The notes beneath the pieces were generated by a model. That model saw only the letters and a program-made list of their open reading frames with translations, ran no database searches and was not told the DNA's origin. Below, piece by piece: positions 36,244-48,013 of a DNA stretch of 64,000 nt. Position numbers and translations under genes: made by a program. Positions within the stretch are counted from its first letter, which is position 1, and each line of letters starts with the position of its first letter. This stretch comes from Wolfiporia cocos (Eukaryota; Basidiomycota; Agaricomycetes; Polyporales; Phaeolaceae), in NCBI GenBank assembly GCA_029448655.1, contig JACCLO010000006.1, positions 2,976,001 to 3,040,000 of the forward strand, given 5' to 3'.

Positions 36244-37600
36244 TCACGTCAATGCTGCATCACCATCCACATCGCCGAACAATCGCTCATCAATTTCGTC
36301 AACACAATCCTCAGATACCGAAGCCTCCACTCTCCCCTCCCTATGCTCGTTCTCGCCCACTGTAGCGGGCTCATTGGTGGTCGAGCCTGAGTGAGGCGGC
36401 ATGCGACCCTCCTCCTCGATACAAAGAGGATCGTCATTCCGTACGAACGACATGAGTTGCGTACTACCCTGAGATCCGGCACCTACGCTCCTCAGCTGGC
36501 CTGCGTATCTAATGCCCAGAATGAAGTGCGAACTGGCAACGGACATTACACTACGTTACAGAATTAGTGATTGCCACTCTGGATAGTTGAAAACGAGACC
36601 AACGGCACAACAACATTCTGAAATGCGTCATTACCCTGCAGATGCGCGTTCAGAAAGTGCGGTAAAAGCACATGGTATTGACTCGCCATAACCCAGTAGA
36701 ACATCAAGCCTATCATCTGCAAGATGAGTACCAACCTGAACCGCGTCAGCCGGGATACATTCAGGACTCCGTCACACTTACATGAAATAACAAGTCCCTG
36801 GATTCTCGCTTCGTGAGTGGCCACAGCCTTAGAGTAAGGAGATGCCTCACCGTCTCTCAATAGCAACGTTGGGAGCGTGATATTCTCATGGCAATGGAAT
36901 GCTCTGTCGCGATATTCACCAGCGCAGGCGTGCCATGTCGAAAGTGACACGATGAAGTCGGACGCAATAGGGAGACAGCGCCACAAAATAATAATTGTCT
37001 CTGCATTCAGCTCGCTCAGCGTCACCGCACCACCAACACAGTCATGATAATACCCCTTGACATGAAGTTCAGCACCCCGTTGAAAACACAGGCATGAGCG
37101 GATATGTACCAAAGCTTTGTCCGGACCAACTCTTGGTTGTGATGATCATACTGTCTGCAGATTGTTACGACTGGATCGATTTGCGTAGGATTAAACGACA
37201 GCATGGCCACATTGATCTACGGACGAATGGGTAAGACTGTGGTGGCAGCCAATGACAATCCTCGCTGAGCATGCAATTACCAAATTGCTTATGTGCTCGG
37301 GCCTCGATGCGGATCACTGGCGCAAGCCTCGACGTGATTGTCATTATAATATTTGGAGCTTGGAGGCGCTGAGTATGGAAGCTGCCCTCGGTCGAACCAG
37401 CCAAGCATGTCCCGACCATCCCGTGCGTGCATCGGACACTCTAACCGTGATGGAGTGCGTGCCTGTCTCAGAGTAAGCCAAACAGAATGGTACCGGGCTG
37501 GTAACGAATGCCAGGTTGGACAGTGGGATGGCCATGATGCACCTTGACTCATCTTTGAGTCGTTACAATGGACTGACAAGTTGTATGATGGTATCGCATG
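36244..37600 (-). pseudogene. DUF6533 membrane protein, copy A (5' part decayed)
   Basis: The 3' half is clean: CLPIASDFIVSLSTWHA near 36960, ITLPTLLLRDG, the hydrophobic RLVLILQMIGLMFYWVMA, GNDAFQNVVVPLVS and a hydrophilic tail starting SVASSHFILGIRYAGQL and ending DVDGDAALT at 36244. Upstream, the transmembrane exon is recognisable only as IIMTITSRLAPVIRIEAR (37350-37300), next to shifts and stops. The DUF6533 N-terminal domain (LxxYDxxLxxxDE type) was not found up to 38100. These are multi-pass membrane proteins of unknown function found in large numbers in Agaricomycetes. Its tail is closely related at base level to copy B. Confidence 0.6.
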
Positions 37601-38153
37601 TGCAACGATACCCCATTCTGGCGTTACAGGACACGGTTATCTGAGCTGGGCATCTGACTTACAGCATCGATGGATGTTGTGGGTAACTAGTATTTGGTAA
37701 GTGGTCGAGAAAAATGCGAGCGATTTACTGCCCCAGTCAAGTTCTACAAAAGTATCTAGTGACCGACCCTTGTCTTTCGAACACCATCTCAGCACCTACC
37801 TACTGTATTTGCATTTCACAGAGTATCTCAAAGCAACCAGATTTGTCTCGTGCCACCGTCCAGAAACGGACCAAAAGGTGTTTGCAGACTCATCCGAGGT
37901 GAGCGCATCACTGTCGTCTCTGAAAGTACATATTCTCTTCCGTGCATGTTATATCCACGCCAGGTCGGAGCTAAGCATGCATCGCTCGATAGCTGCATTC
38001 TACGGAATACAAGTCGTCGTTGAGCCTATCAGGAGGCGCGATCAGGCTTGCGCGTTAGGGCGGATCATATCAACACGAATGTTGGTTTTGTAAAGCTCAA
38101 TGAGTCTAGGCTAGTAGAATTCATTATCTCGGGGAGGAGACACAGTCTGGGAA

Positions 38154-39530
38154 TTACAACCAGGCGTGCCTACCCCATGTCAATGCCGCATCTCCATCCA
38201 AATTCTTGAAGTGTCTCATCGATTTCATCGGCATAGTCCTCCGAGGCCGATGAATCGACCCGCACCACTCCTCAGCAATATAACAAGGATTGTTGGGCTG
38301 TTCAGACGACGTAAGGCGTATTTCAGACAGTGTCATGGCACCTGCGCTCCTCAACTGACCTACATACCAAAGATCGAGGATTAAACGGGAGGTGGCAACG
38401 GATATGTACTAACTGGCGGTCAGTGGCTCATATAGTTAGTAAGGTGGGAACGAGAACAACAGGACAAGAACATTCTGGAACGCATTGGTACCCTATCAGT
38501 CACACATCTTTAGTGCGGTGTGCATGAAGGTGGCTCAGTAGAACGTAAATACCACAAGCCGCAGATGGGGTACCAGATATGGGGTACCAAGAGTCTGCGT
38601 TAAGTTCGCTTCTGTTAGAGTACACCACACATACCGTAAGTAGACAGCTACTAATTCTCGATTCGCCATCCATAGGTCTCAACCTGCTGTATCCTGCCTT
38701 CTCTTAAAAGCTGAGTTTGCAACGGAAATGCTTCCTCCCTCTGAAACGCTTTCCTGCGATATACGTGGATGTATGCGACTACGTCGCAAACGATACGGTG
38801 AAGTCGGACGCAATTGGACAACTGTGCCAACCACGAGTAGTATATCTATCATTGTTCTTGATAGTGTGAGCATGCCGACCTCATGTTCAGCAGGAAGTAC
38901 CCCTTTAATTATACGATCACGGGAGCAGTATCTTGGAACAAAACTCCACCATGGAGTCATTGACGAGAGATGCGCCAGAGTGCTGTTCTATGAATACAAG
39001 TCACAGATGGTTACGATCGAATCGATCTGCGTAGGCTCGAGCGACGAAGGGTTGAGTTGAGCTGCAAACGTATTATAAAGACCATCGACTGCCTCTGTGC
39101 TTCGTTGGATCTCACGCCCTTCACTGGTCTGATGCTTTCCAGCGCGAGATGCTGTAGCTACAACGGTGCAATGACCGAATCTCTCAGCCATGTATGAAGT
39201 TCAATTCCCCACGAACTAACGCAAGGATTTATGCCGTACAGTAGGGGCGAGGTTAGCGGATCTATCTGAGGTACATCAGTATACGATGCGGCTCCAGCGT
39301 GGTGTCCGTACGAAGGCAGGGGCGGCATCAATGGCGGGTCGCGCTGATCGTGCGGCTTACGACACTGGAAACTTGACTTGGGTGATCGTCAGCAAATATT
39401 ATCTACCGCTGCTGAGGCTTGGAGATATGTAAATAGGAGCTGGCCTCGGTAGAGCAGCTAAGCGTACCCTGATCACCGCGCGCATGAAGCAGACAATCTC
39501 CGATAGTTTAGTGCATGTGCCAGGCTCATG
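38154..39530 (-). pseudogene. DUF6533 membrane protein, copy B (decayed)
   Basis: The tail ATSRLILDLWYVGQLRSAGA parallels copy A, but DYADEIDETLQEFG, homologous to A's CVDEIDERLFGD, lies in another frame, so the copy is frameshifted. The core motif near 38800 reads CPIASDFTVSFAT followed at once by a stop where other copies have W. The sequence around 39020 retains LEPTQIDSIVTIC, equivalent to copy A's FNPTQIDPVVTIC. No intact N-terminal exon is present. This is a clear relic of the same family. Confidence 0.65.
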
Positions 39531-39722
39531 GAGCATGCAAAGTCGGGATGCTATCGTGACATCTGTTTAGTGACAAAGTATGTTATGGAGATGGCCGTGA
39601 TCTGTGACTTCGAGGTCTATCCTTTGCTGGAATTCATCCGACAGGCCAAATGCTCAATCAGTGCAAAACATTCTGATGGTAGCTATATTCTGAATCACAG
39701 GATACCGGTATGACAGTAAGAT

Positions 39723-41546
39723 TCAAGATGCCGGATCCTCTTCGTGACCATCTTTTTCAGATGCCGCTTTTTTCTGAGACGGATGCCCGTGAATTTGCAT
39801 CTCTAACTCTGCATGTCCGTGCATGACACCAGGAATCCAATCATCAGATTCATTGACAGAGCGCACAGTTGCAAATTCCTCTCTCCATCCTACGTGCTGG
39901 ACCATAGTAGCTTCCGGATCATCGCTCATGGTATCAACTTGATCAGATCTGAGCGTCTGCGCTGCAGAGCGTACAGGGAGGTCCGTTCGAACAAACGAAA
40001 GTGGCCGTGTTCCATATTGGGAGGCAAGTTCCGGAGCTTGAGCATAGTATGCTTTGCGGATGCTGAGAATGAATCGAGACGTCGCGACAGACATGAGTCT
40101 GAGACAGAACCTGCTGTCAGCATCGGTGAAAGAGTAGCTGGTTCCTAGGACCTACGGAATTACAACGCTTTGGAAATCATCCGTCATCTTTTGGATGTTT
40201 CAGACGCTAGCGTAGCGGAAGTGTATCAAAGGCTCACAAGAATCACGTTTATAGCCAGTCCAATGGTCTGCAGTGTTACTACTAGCCTATGAATCTATGT
40301 TAGTACAATCGTAGAAAATGGGGGCTACTATTTGACTTGCAGGAAGCAGATAGCTCCTAGTGATGCTCTGATGAGTTACTGAGAAAGGATGCAGATGTTG
40401 TCAGGTAATCACCATCTCGTACAAGTAGCTTAGCGAGCGAGATCCTCGTGTTCTGTCTCGTCCGAATGCGATTAATACGGGACTTCCGGTACACCATGTG
40501 CCAAGTTGCAAACAACACGGTCATGTCAGATGCAATCGGACAAATGCGCCAGAAGACGAGCAGTATTACTATAGCTCGTTAGTACACGGCATAACGGGAA
40601 GAGCTCTGATCACCTACTCCTAGTTATTGGAAAAGATACATAGCTGTTAATGTGCTACTACGACGGAAGATAAAATGCACCATTTTCTTGTCACAATCCA
40701 CTGGCCACCAGAAGCCTCATACATCCGGCAGATAGTGACTGAGCCAACTTGGGTTGAACGAAACGACAGCAACGCGGCATTGGCCTGTTTAAAAGCAAGC
40801 TAATTCAGCACGTGTATAATCTGCATCAGTTGCATGGTACACACCACAAGATCCTCGCATATTGGTGCTAAACCTAGAAGAAAAGTGAATGCGGCCAGCC
40901 ATAGGCTGCCACGTCTGACTGCGTAAACCCGGAGACCGGATAGCACTGACTTCATTGTGAGATAGGTAATGACTGTCGCGGATATGCCTGCGAACGTACC
41001 CGCCCAGATTATCAAAATACACCACTCAAGGGTAAAACCTAGATACATCACAGGCTTGCATCTGGTCCGGTGTTTTAGCAGTTCTGTACCAAGAGCAACA
41101 GAAGCGGACATCTGCATAAGGAGGTTTCAATCAAATCAGATTAGGTGATAGCACATATTTCGGACTGTTCTCCTACACGAAGCTGAGGTATTACCAATTG
41201 TCATGACTTGAAACAACTTCACAACGCAGTAGCATCCCGATGCGAGCCTATTGAGCGCGAAGATAATCACTGAGCCGGTTCGTCCACTCCATATGAGCTC
41301 TTTCTCGTCGCCAAGGGACAGAATCGAGTCGTATAGCACGAGGGCTAAAAAGCAACCACCCAACATCTCTCATAATGAGGTTACAATGAGTGCCATTAGG
41401 GGACATGGACGAACCACATGTTGCCGTGATGAAATAATTCACCAGGTAGCTAACTCGACGTTGTTCAATAACATTGGACTTGCGCTCAGTGCTACTTACA
41501 ATTGCTCAACGCTGTCGATGAGTTGTTGCTGCAATTCTCCTGTCAT
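39723..41546 (-). CDS. DUF6533 membrane protein, copy C (apparently intact)
   Basis: The best preserved member. Exon 1 begins ATG at 41546 (MTGELQQQLIDSVEQL) with a GTAAGT donor. The DUF6533 domain reads YLVNYFITATC, then after an intron LALVLYDSILSLGDEKELIW and IIFALNRLASGCYCVVKLFQ. Next come RCKPVMYLGFTLEWCILIIWAG, VLSGLRVYAVRRGSLWLAAF with TFLLGLAPICEDLVV, an FRSTQVGSVTICRMYE exon, CPIASDMTVLFATWHMVYRK with ISLAKLLVRDG, RLVVTLQTIGLAINVIL, DDFQSVVIP and a tail SVATSRFILSIRKAYYAQA running to the stop at 39723. About six or seven membrane spans are predicted. All junctions can be spliced in phase, though one donor (GTGATT after LLVRDG) is weak. Function is unknown; a receptor-like or transport role is often guessed without proof. 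Confidence 0.6.
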
Positions 41547-42499
41547 GTCGCGGACAAGTCCGATGTGAGTTTATGAGTGCCAGACTTGGAGCTTCAGCGA
41601 GTTAGATGCAAGAGCGCTTGCGTGTGGGTTCAAGATATAGGTAAGATATAGGTGCTAGCACGGGAGTACGGTGTCTGCGATGGATTGATTATCACATCGT
41701 GCCGATGATGATGCATGGAAGTACATGTTCGGGCATATGCAGTACAGCTTCTCAAGCACTAGTACTGTCAGCATGTGCAGAGCGCTTCCCGCGTGACGCC
41801 AGAATATTCCATATTCCGACGTAACGCGCTAAGTTGACGTTTAGAACTCTTCGAGTACCTGATATCTGCAGGACATGTTGCTCTACAACTTAGTGGGTCC
41901 TGCACTACGAGTTCCCAGTATTACTGCTGGCCACTGTGGTGCTGCCCCAAAAGGCCGCTCCGGTACCGGCCAAAAAGCCGCATGTACGATCCGGAGCGCT
42001 GGGAAGCAATGTACTCACAATATCAGTTCTCAAATAGACCAAACCACGCACTGGTGACAGTGGCTCGCTGATCGATATCGATGTAGAGTCAAGCCGCCAC
42101 ACTCCCGAAGCGCTCAAGAGGCCCCGGGGATCGGATTAAAGCCTCAGGAGTATTATAGCAACTCTGCAAACGACTCCTGTCATTACACGGCTGTTCCACA
42201 CGACGACGTCTGCTGAGGCTATTCCTCCCCCGTGTTTTCCTCCTCAGCCTTGGGAGCATCACCGATTGTGCCACCGATTGCAGCACCAAACTCTCCAGCC
42301 CATCCGAGCTCAGGGTATGCAACCGTAGTGCTCCTTGAATATAGCAAATGTTTCCGTTTTTGTTCGCGTTGCTGATCCGTGCCAAGTCGTATGCACCTCC
42401 GCCTGCTAAGCCCATCGAAATCGATCCCGGTCCAGATTGCTCGAACCTTGTGGTAGATGTCTAAGCCAACACAATTTTATGAAAGACTGTTAATACGGC

Positions 42500-42960
42500 G
42501 CTCACGGGACGATGAGATTTTGAAAAGCGTCAGAATGCTGTGAAGCCGCATTAGATCGCGTTAGTTCTAACATACGGAGTCTTCTCAAAGTTTGAAATAA
42601 ATCCTATCTTTTGCAGCTGCAAGTTCCTTCAGACATAAATGGGCTGAGCATTACGATTCCGGAATTGGACTTGCATGAAGTACAAGGCACCTGCTCATAT
42701 TCAAATAGCAAAATCGTCAGCTATATTCAGACCGACTTCGGAAACGCGAGGTAACTTGCCATCTCTCAGGAGCAGTGTTGGTAGTGGAGTTTTGATTTTT
42801 GGTCTACTCGTAAATGGCGGCTGGGGAATTTACGATAGACTATGTACCAGGTTGCACATAATACGGTGAAGTCTGAGATGATAGGACAAAGACGCCAGAA
42901 AACGAGAAGAACATCTGTCTATGGGTCATAAATCTCATTTCTATCAGCATGTTTGCAGCA
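42500..42960 (-). pseudogene. DUF6533 membrane protein, copy D (fragment)
   Basis: VLLVFWRLCPIISDFTVLCATWYIVYRKF is intact around 42930-42840, but the expected continuation KIKTPLPTLLLRDGK lies in a different frame, so a frameshift separates them. HSDAFQNLIVP near 42520 matches the penultimate exon of copies A and C. The N-terminal domain was not found upstream to 43350, so this is a truncated relic. Confidence 0.6.
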
Positions 42961-43564
42961 GGCACACCCCTGTTGTCTATTTGCGCTGTACTTGCTTCTA
43001 TCGTAGGTCTGAGAGGGTCAACAGGACCGCGTTGCGATGTAGCTTTATCTCCTAGACACCGGCAGCAGGCTCATGTCGGTCAAGCTGCCTACCTGTAGCA
43101 TTGCGCAGCTCCGAAAACACGAACACGCGAACGCGCACCGCGCATTGGCAGCTTTACTTATAGAGGCAATCGGCGCTGCATCAATCAAACAGTGCATCAA
43201 GCCGGCGATGCAGGGAAGCTCTCGCCGTTCCTACATAGAAGTTTCACTAAATTGTGCACGGGTGCTGCACGCACATAACAGGGTCGGATTCTCGGCCAGA
43301 AGACATGGACAGCCTCACGGGTCTTGGTACCCACGGAAGGGCGCTAGCTGATATTTGATGCCGACATTACAACTGGATTGAGCTTCCAGAACGTTCAGAA
43401 GCGGCTCTGGACCATTTGAATTATACTGCCCAATAGTCGACAAACCAGTACTATGATGCGGCGAAACTGATTGACAATTGAACTATGGGGCTGAGGCTAT
43501 GCTGTCGGCTTCACAGGGAATGTGAAAGGTCTTGACGTGATAAATTATCTGCGGCTTCTGCAGA

Positions 43565-43750
43565 CCCAATTGAACGCACTAGTCTCGATCAGACGCTCTA
43601 CAGCGGTGTGGCTGCGCCACGGACACAGCCGAGCGGAGATCGAAAAACCGAAGACAACGAACCGCTGTAGAGCGTCTGGCGGATTTTGCTGGCGGATGTA
43701 GGTGACCCTATCCCGTGACCGCGAGACTATGCATCTACGCGTCCTCCCCG
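43565..43750. repeat. Inverted repeat, left copy, with internal hairpin
   Basis: About 185 bases that recur inverted at 44205-44375. Shared blocks are TAGTCTCGATCAGACG, CCGAGCGGAGATCGAAAAAC, GAAGACAA and GCGGATGTAGGTGACCC. Inside is a perfect 17-base stem, 43591-43607 paired with 43661-43677, around a 53-base loop. Confidence 0.8.
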
Positions 43751-43968
43751 ACGAATTGTGATCAATACGCCGCCGCACGCTCGCTGTATTCTAGCACATA
43801 CATGCCAATAGAATACCTCGCAAGCCATTTTTACAGACTATCTATGATCTCGACAACAAGCACTTCGACGTATTACTGAAGGCAGCCCGCGAAGCAGCTT
43901 ATAAAAACAGTGGCAAGTCTAAATCTTCGGAGTCCATATATGCTAGTATCAGTAAGACCAGCTTGGAG

Positions 43969-44115
43969 CTATGTCGCCTGATTCATCGAGAGCATTGCGT
44001 AGCCGTCGCGTACGATCTTGATGCGGCGTCTTCGAACTGGTTTAACGTGCTCCTCCAGCCCGTCTTCGTCGTCTTCGTAGTCGAAAAGATTACCGTTATC
44101 GGCAGGATTATCCAT
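43969..44115 (-). other. Short open frame between the inverted repeats (48 codons)
   Basis: It starts MDNPADNGNLFDYEDDEDGL and continues with a basic run VRRRRIKIVRDG. The acidic-then-basic layout is unlike random sequence, but it is short, has no recognised relative, and could be a relic of the element's own gene or one exon. Confidence 0.2.
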
Positions 44116-44204
44116 TGTATTGATTAAAAATCCATAGAATACTTCTACGACAGGGCAGGGTGCTAACGTGTTCCAAAGTCGTTAGCGTGCCATCGACTTT
44201 GCGC

Positions 44205-44375
44205 GATGCGTAGACGTGTAGACGCCCGCCTCGCGATCACGAGACGGGGGTCACCTACATCCGCCCCCCATCGAAATCCACCAGACGTTCCGCCAGCGCG
44301 CTTTGTCTTCAGTTTTTCGATCTCCGCTCGGCAGCACGTGCGCTGGCAGAACGTCTGATCGAGACTATGAACGCA
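44205..44375. repeat. Inverted repeat, right copy, with internal hairpin
   Basis: Inverted, diverged copy of 43565-43750. Its own stem is 44283-44299 paired with 44340-44356 (one G-T mispair) around a 40-base spacing. The stem sequence differs from the left copy but remains paired. Confidence 0.8.
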
Positions 44376-44742
44376 CGTACATAGTCGTCGGCAGCATATT
44401 CAAGTAAGAACTTACTACATAGAATGTATCGATGTTAGATAATCAAGTTGGTCGTGCTAGATGTTCATGGAAAGTTGTAAGCGCTCATGCAAAGCGCTCA
44501 GCATGCCGACTGCTTGTCACTGGATTTCCCAGTTGGTTGGTATCGGAAAACGTGATCGTCATGGTGATGAGAAACATTTATTACGCGTGATCAGCTTCGA
44601 GTAGACATTAGCGCGGGTCAGAGACCAAAGTATCTAGGGGTGGGTCGTACGTAGGAATGAGATAATCATGAGGAAAATAGTCCGTTGTCATAGTATGGAG
44701 CGATTGTGGGGTTGTTAAGGTCGTACGTGGTAGGGGAGAGGC

Positions 44743-45012
44743 TTACCCTGGGTCAAATACGATGGGGCTGGTTGAGGACAGTTTTTTGAAGGCGTTCGAG
44801 CGAGCGAAGAAGTTGGCGAGAGCGTTGAGTCTACGTTTGGTATCAAAAAGGATAGGGAGAGTGATGGTCGGTGATACGGTTCGTAGGATGTGACGTGCGT
44901 GTTCGTATTGCACTATGATGTGTGTGCGTGATTGGTAGAGGTTTTGGTCGCATGGGCATTGGGGAACGTGATCGTCATCGATAGATGCGCGATATCCAGC
45001 GCTGGTATCCAT
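44743..45012 (-). mobile_element. 3' fragment of a LINE (non-LTR) retrotransposon ORF
   Basis: The frame reads HVPQCPCDQNLYQSRTHIIV, then HARHILRTVSPTITLPILFD and LNALANFFARSNAFKK, ending soon after. This CxC...H cysteine-histidine segment followed by a short helix and F..SGAF-type ending is the C-terminal zinc-knuckle region that follows RNase H in basidiomycete LINE polyproteins. One of the expected ligands looks altered (V..Y in place of H-CP). No reverse transcriptase or RNase H is present upstream, so it is a dead 3' end, as is usual for 5'-truncated LINE insertions. It sits inside the DUF6533 array. Confidence 0.65.
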
Positions 45013-46387
45013 TTATCGACGAGGTATGCCTGCACACTACGACAAACTGTATATCACTATTAGATATTGGTGCAGCTGTGATGGCCGTACAATCGTAACG
45101 AACCTGGACTACATGCGAAACATGACCTAACTTGTGCGAGCTCTGCACGGAGTACACTGAAGCAACCCCTTCTCTCAGGACTGTGTGTATGGCACAAATT
45201 CATATGAGTTACACATAAATCTCTAAGATAATGCCAGCCGGCTGTTTGAGTACATTTCCAACAATGGGACTCCCTTTTGCTTTTTGCCAAGAGATAAGCT
45301 TTTGGAATGATGGTCACAGTTCCAATCCACAGCTGATTATGTGCGATTGATAGCCAGATTGTTAGACGAAGATTCCCTGGCAGTGCTGTACCGCCGTCAC
45401 AACAGTCATTGCTCTACTATTACAATATGTTATTTCCGTAGTCCTCATTCGCTCCACGCGGATATAACATATCAGTACCTGACTGTATACTCTCTGTGAG
45501 TTCCTCGATGTATTCACAAACTTGTTATGTTTCACATCACGTCCACGGTACCCAGACAGCGATCTCACAGAGTGCTACCACCCTTCAAGCTTCAACGTCA
45601 AAACTGCTGATCTACTTGCTCACGTAACTAGGTATGATATGTGGTGCGAGTGTCTTTCACTATGCCTACTCAAATGATTCCATCTATATTCCAGCGTGCG
45701 TCTCAAATTTCGTTTCGGTGCGAGCTGCCTTGTGATCCGTTATGTAGGATATCAACAACACTAGTATCTCTACTCTTGCTAGAGCTGCATGCCACCAACC
45801 CTATGACAGTCAACAAAGGCACTCGGGCATCAGTCTATCCCAGCGGCTTAGAGGCACATTTGTGCCTGCTGACGTAGCTGACATAGATCCGCACGGCGAG
45901 ATTGGAGATAAGGTCGTGAATAGTGACAATGTGACGGATCTGCGACTGCGCTGCAAACGAATAGACAGGGCTGTCGACAGCAACGCAGAGATCAAGGTAT
46001 AGTTTGTATAGCACAAACCTACTCGGACCGATCAGTGTCAATGTAACACCACCGCTATGGCCCAATGTCGTTGCTGTAACGAGATCATGTACGCTCTGCA
46101 AAGATGGGATCTACACTAGTTTACATTTCGCAACGAAGGCCATCGAATAGCTCGTAATTTTACCGACGAAGAATAGACCGAGTAGTAAGCAGCCGCGGTA
46201 CCATCTTCTGCCGAGTTCGCTAGGATTCATAAATAAAATCATTAGTATGATGTTAGCGAGTCCTCATGGCATATTACTCACACAAGACTTGTGTAGTGAG
46301 TACATCGGGTTCACAGCAAATAGACTGAGCGTAATAATGATGGACCATGGTACACTCGAATGGCTCTCCTATCATTGCCTCCCATGT
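45013..46387. other. Gene-poor stretch inside the DUF6533 array
   Basis: No complete gene. The minus strand at 45835-46101 has a moderately hydrophobic frame that could be a further eroded relative of the neighbouring membrane family, but no signature motif was seen. Confidence 0.4.
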
Positions 46388-48013
46388 TCATATGTATGTC
46401 ATCTCGGATTCCGCGTACGAAGCTGCCAGGGAGGTACGATCCGCAAATACCATGCTTGCATGATCCGTTGCGACAGGCAACGTAAATGTTTGATCGGCAG
46501 AACAGAGTGATGAGTCAACAAAAATATTGCCGGTGGTGCCCGTATAGCAGATGTTACGGATGCTTAATATAAACCGGGAGATTAAAATTGATAGCATCCT
46601 GCAACCTGGACGATCAGAGAGTATATACTTAAAGAGTTTCCGCTGTGACGAACGGAGTAATGAACGCCTGCAGGGCATCAGATGACTAGTAGGAGAGAGG
46701 TCAGCCCAAATCAATGTCACATTGTTGGATACGAACATAGAGCCAGTGATAAATCATGTCCGCTATATAGAGTAATAGCACAAAGCTGTACGCAAGTTAG
46801 TCTTGTTTGCGCTTTGGGTACATAATGATAGCGTACAGGAAATACAATGTTCCTCATGTATTCCAACTGGTTAGCAATATAAATCTACAATGAAAGCAGT
46901 AGAACATACCATGAATAGCAAGCAATCCAGTTAATGATGGTCTGCCGTCCAAACTACGTCGCCAATCACGCCTCCATCTCGAGTGATGGACACCGTGCCA
47001 TGTAGCGGCGAGAACAATCAAATCCGAAACAATCGCACACACGCGGCAGGCAATAAGGCCTATTGTAACCGGACCATCAACGCGAGTATATGGGCCCATT
47101 GTGATCGATGGCATGTACCTCTGAGAATAATCCTCAGCGTATGGTGATGCCATACATATATGAGGAGTGCACTCACTTTCCTAGATCTCTCTCTGAAAAT
47201 GCCAGATGTTGCTCACAGATATTCACGGGGCCAATATGAACGATGATATATGTTACACGCGTGAAGTTAAACTGGAAATTGTGTGAGGATAAATCTTTGC
47301 AGCCCATTACAGTAAATGTTAAAGAGTGCAAGACTCACTACCATATCTTCGACAACTGGTGCTAAGCCCAATAGCAACGTCAGGATAGTCAAAAACCGAC
47401 GCTGACTGAATGCGTGTACGCGGAACGCAGACAGCACTGTAATACCCGTGTCACTAAGAACCATACTAAGAAGAGGCACAGGTCATACCTGCCCATATTG
47501 TCAAAATAGCCCAGTCGAATGCCAGGCTAAGGATTGCCACTGGCTCACACCTATAAATGCGCATCCATCATCACAATTTGACTAGCATTCAACGAAGTGA
47601 AGGACACGGGACCTCTGAGTGAACGATACTTCGGTTAGGCGACTCACTAGCGAACTTGAAGTAGTACATACCGATGAGGAGTTGCCGACAGGCATCATGG
47701 ACAGTAGTTTCGTCAGACAATATCCTAACACTGCTATCCTGTTCGAGCAATACAGAATGGCAGAATTGGTCCCCTTTCGGCTGCTCCATAAAAATTGCAC
47801 TTCGTCATCGAATTTGAGGATTATGTCATAAATTACTAGAACTTGAAGGATAAGATCAGAACCGTTACACGCAGCACACAGACACTCGGACTCACTGAAT
47901 GTGGAATTGATATATGAGCTGGCTTCGAAACTGCTCGACAACGATATCAGCGTTCGCCACAATGATGTGATCGATGAATGGAAGTCCTTACACCGCATCC
48001 AGGAAGGAGACAT
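46388..48013 (-). CDS. DUF6533 membrane protein, copy E (intact or recently decayed)
   Basis: The DUF6533 domain LVIYDIILKFDDEVQFLW is clear near 47830, followed by SNRIAVLGYCLTKLLSMMP. Then CEPVAILSLAFDWAILTIWA, VLSAFRVHAFSQRRFLTILT with LLLGLAPVVEDM, FNFTRVTYIIVHIGPVNICE, CRVCAIVSDLIVLAATWHG near 47020, LTGLLAIHG, GTLYFLYAIIM and a tail SILISRFILSIRNICY running to the stop at 46388. Introns with GT..AG ends separate these. The penultimate exon (DALQAFITPFVTAETL) and the tail lie in frames that need splice sites I could not fix, and the ATG is uncertain, so the copy may carry a late disruption. It is about 5 kb from copy D, and the LINE fragment and inverted repeats lie between. Confidence 0.5.
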
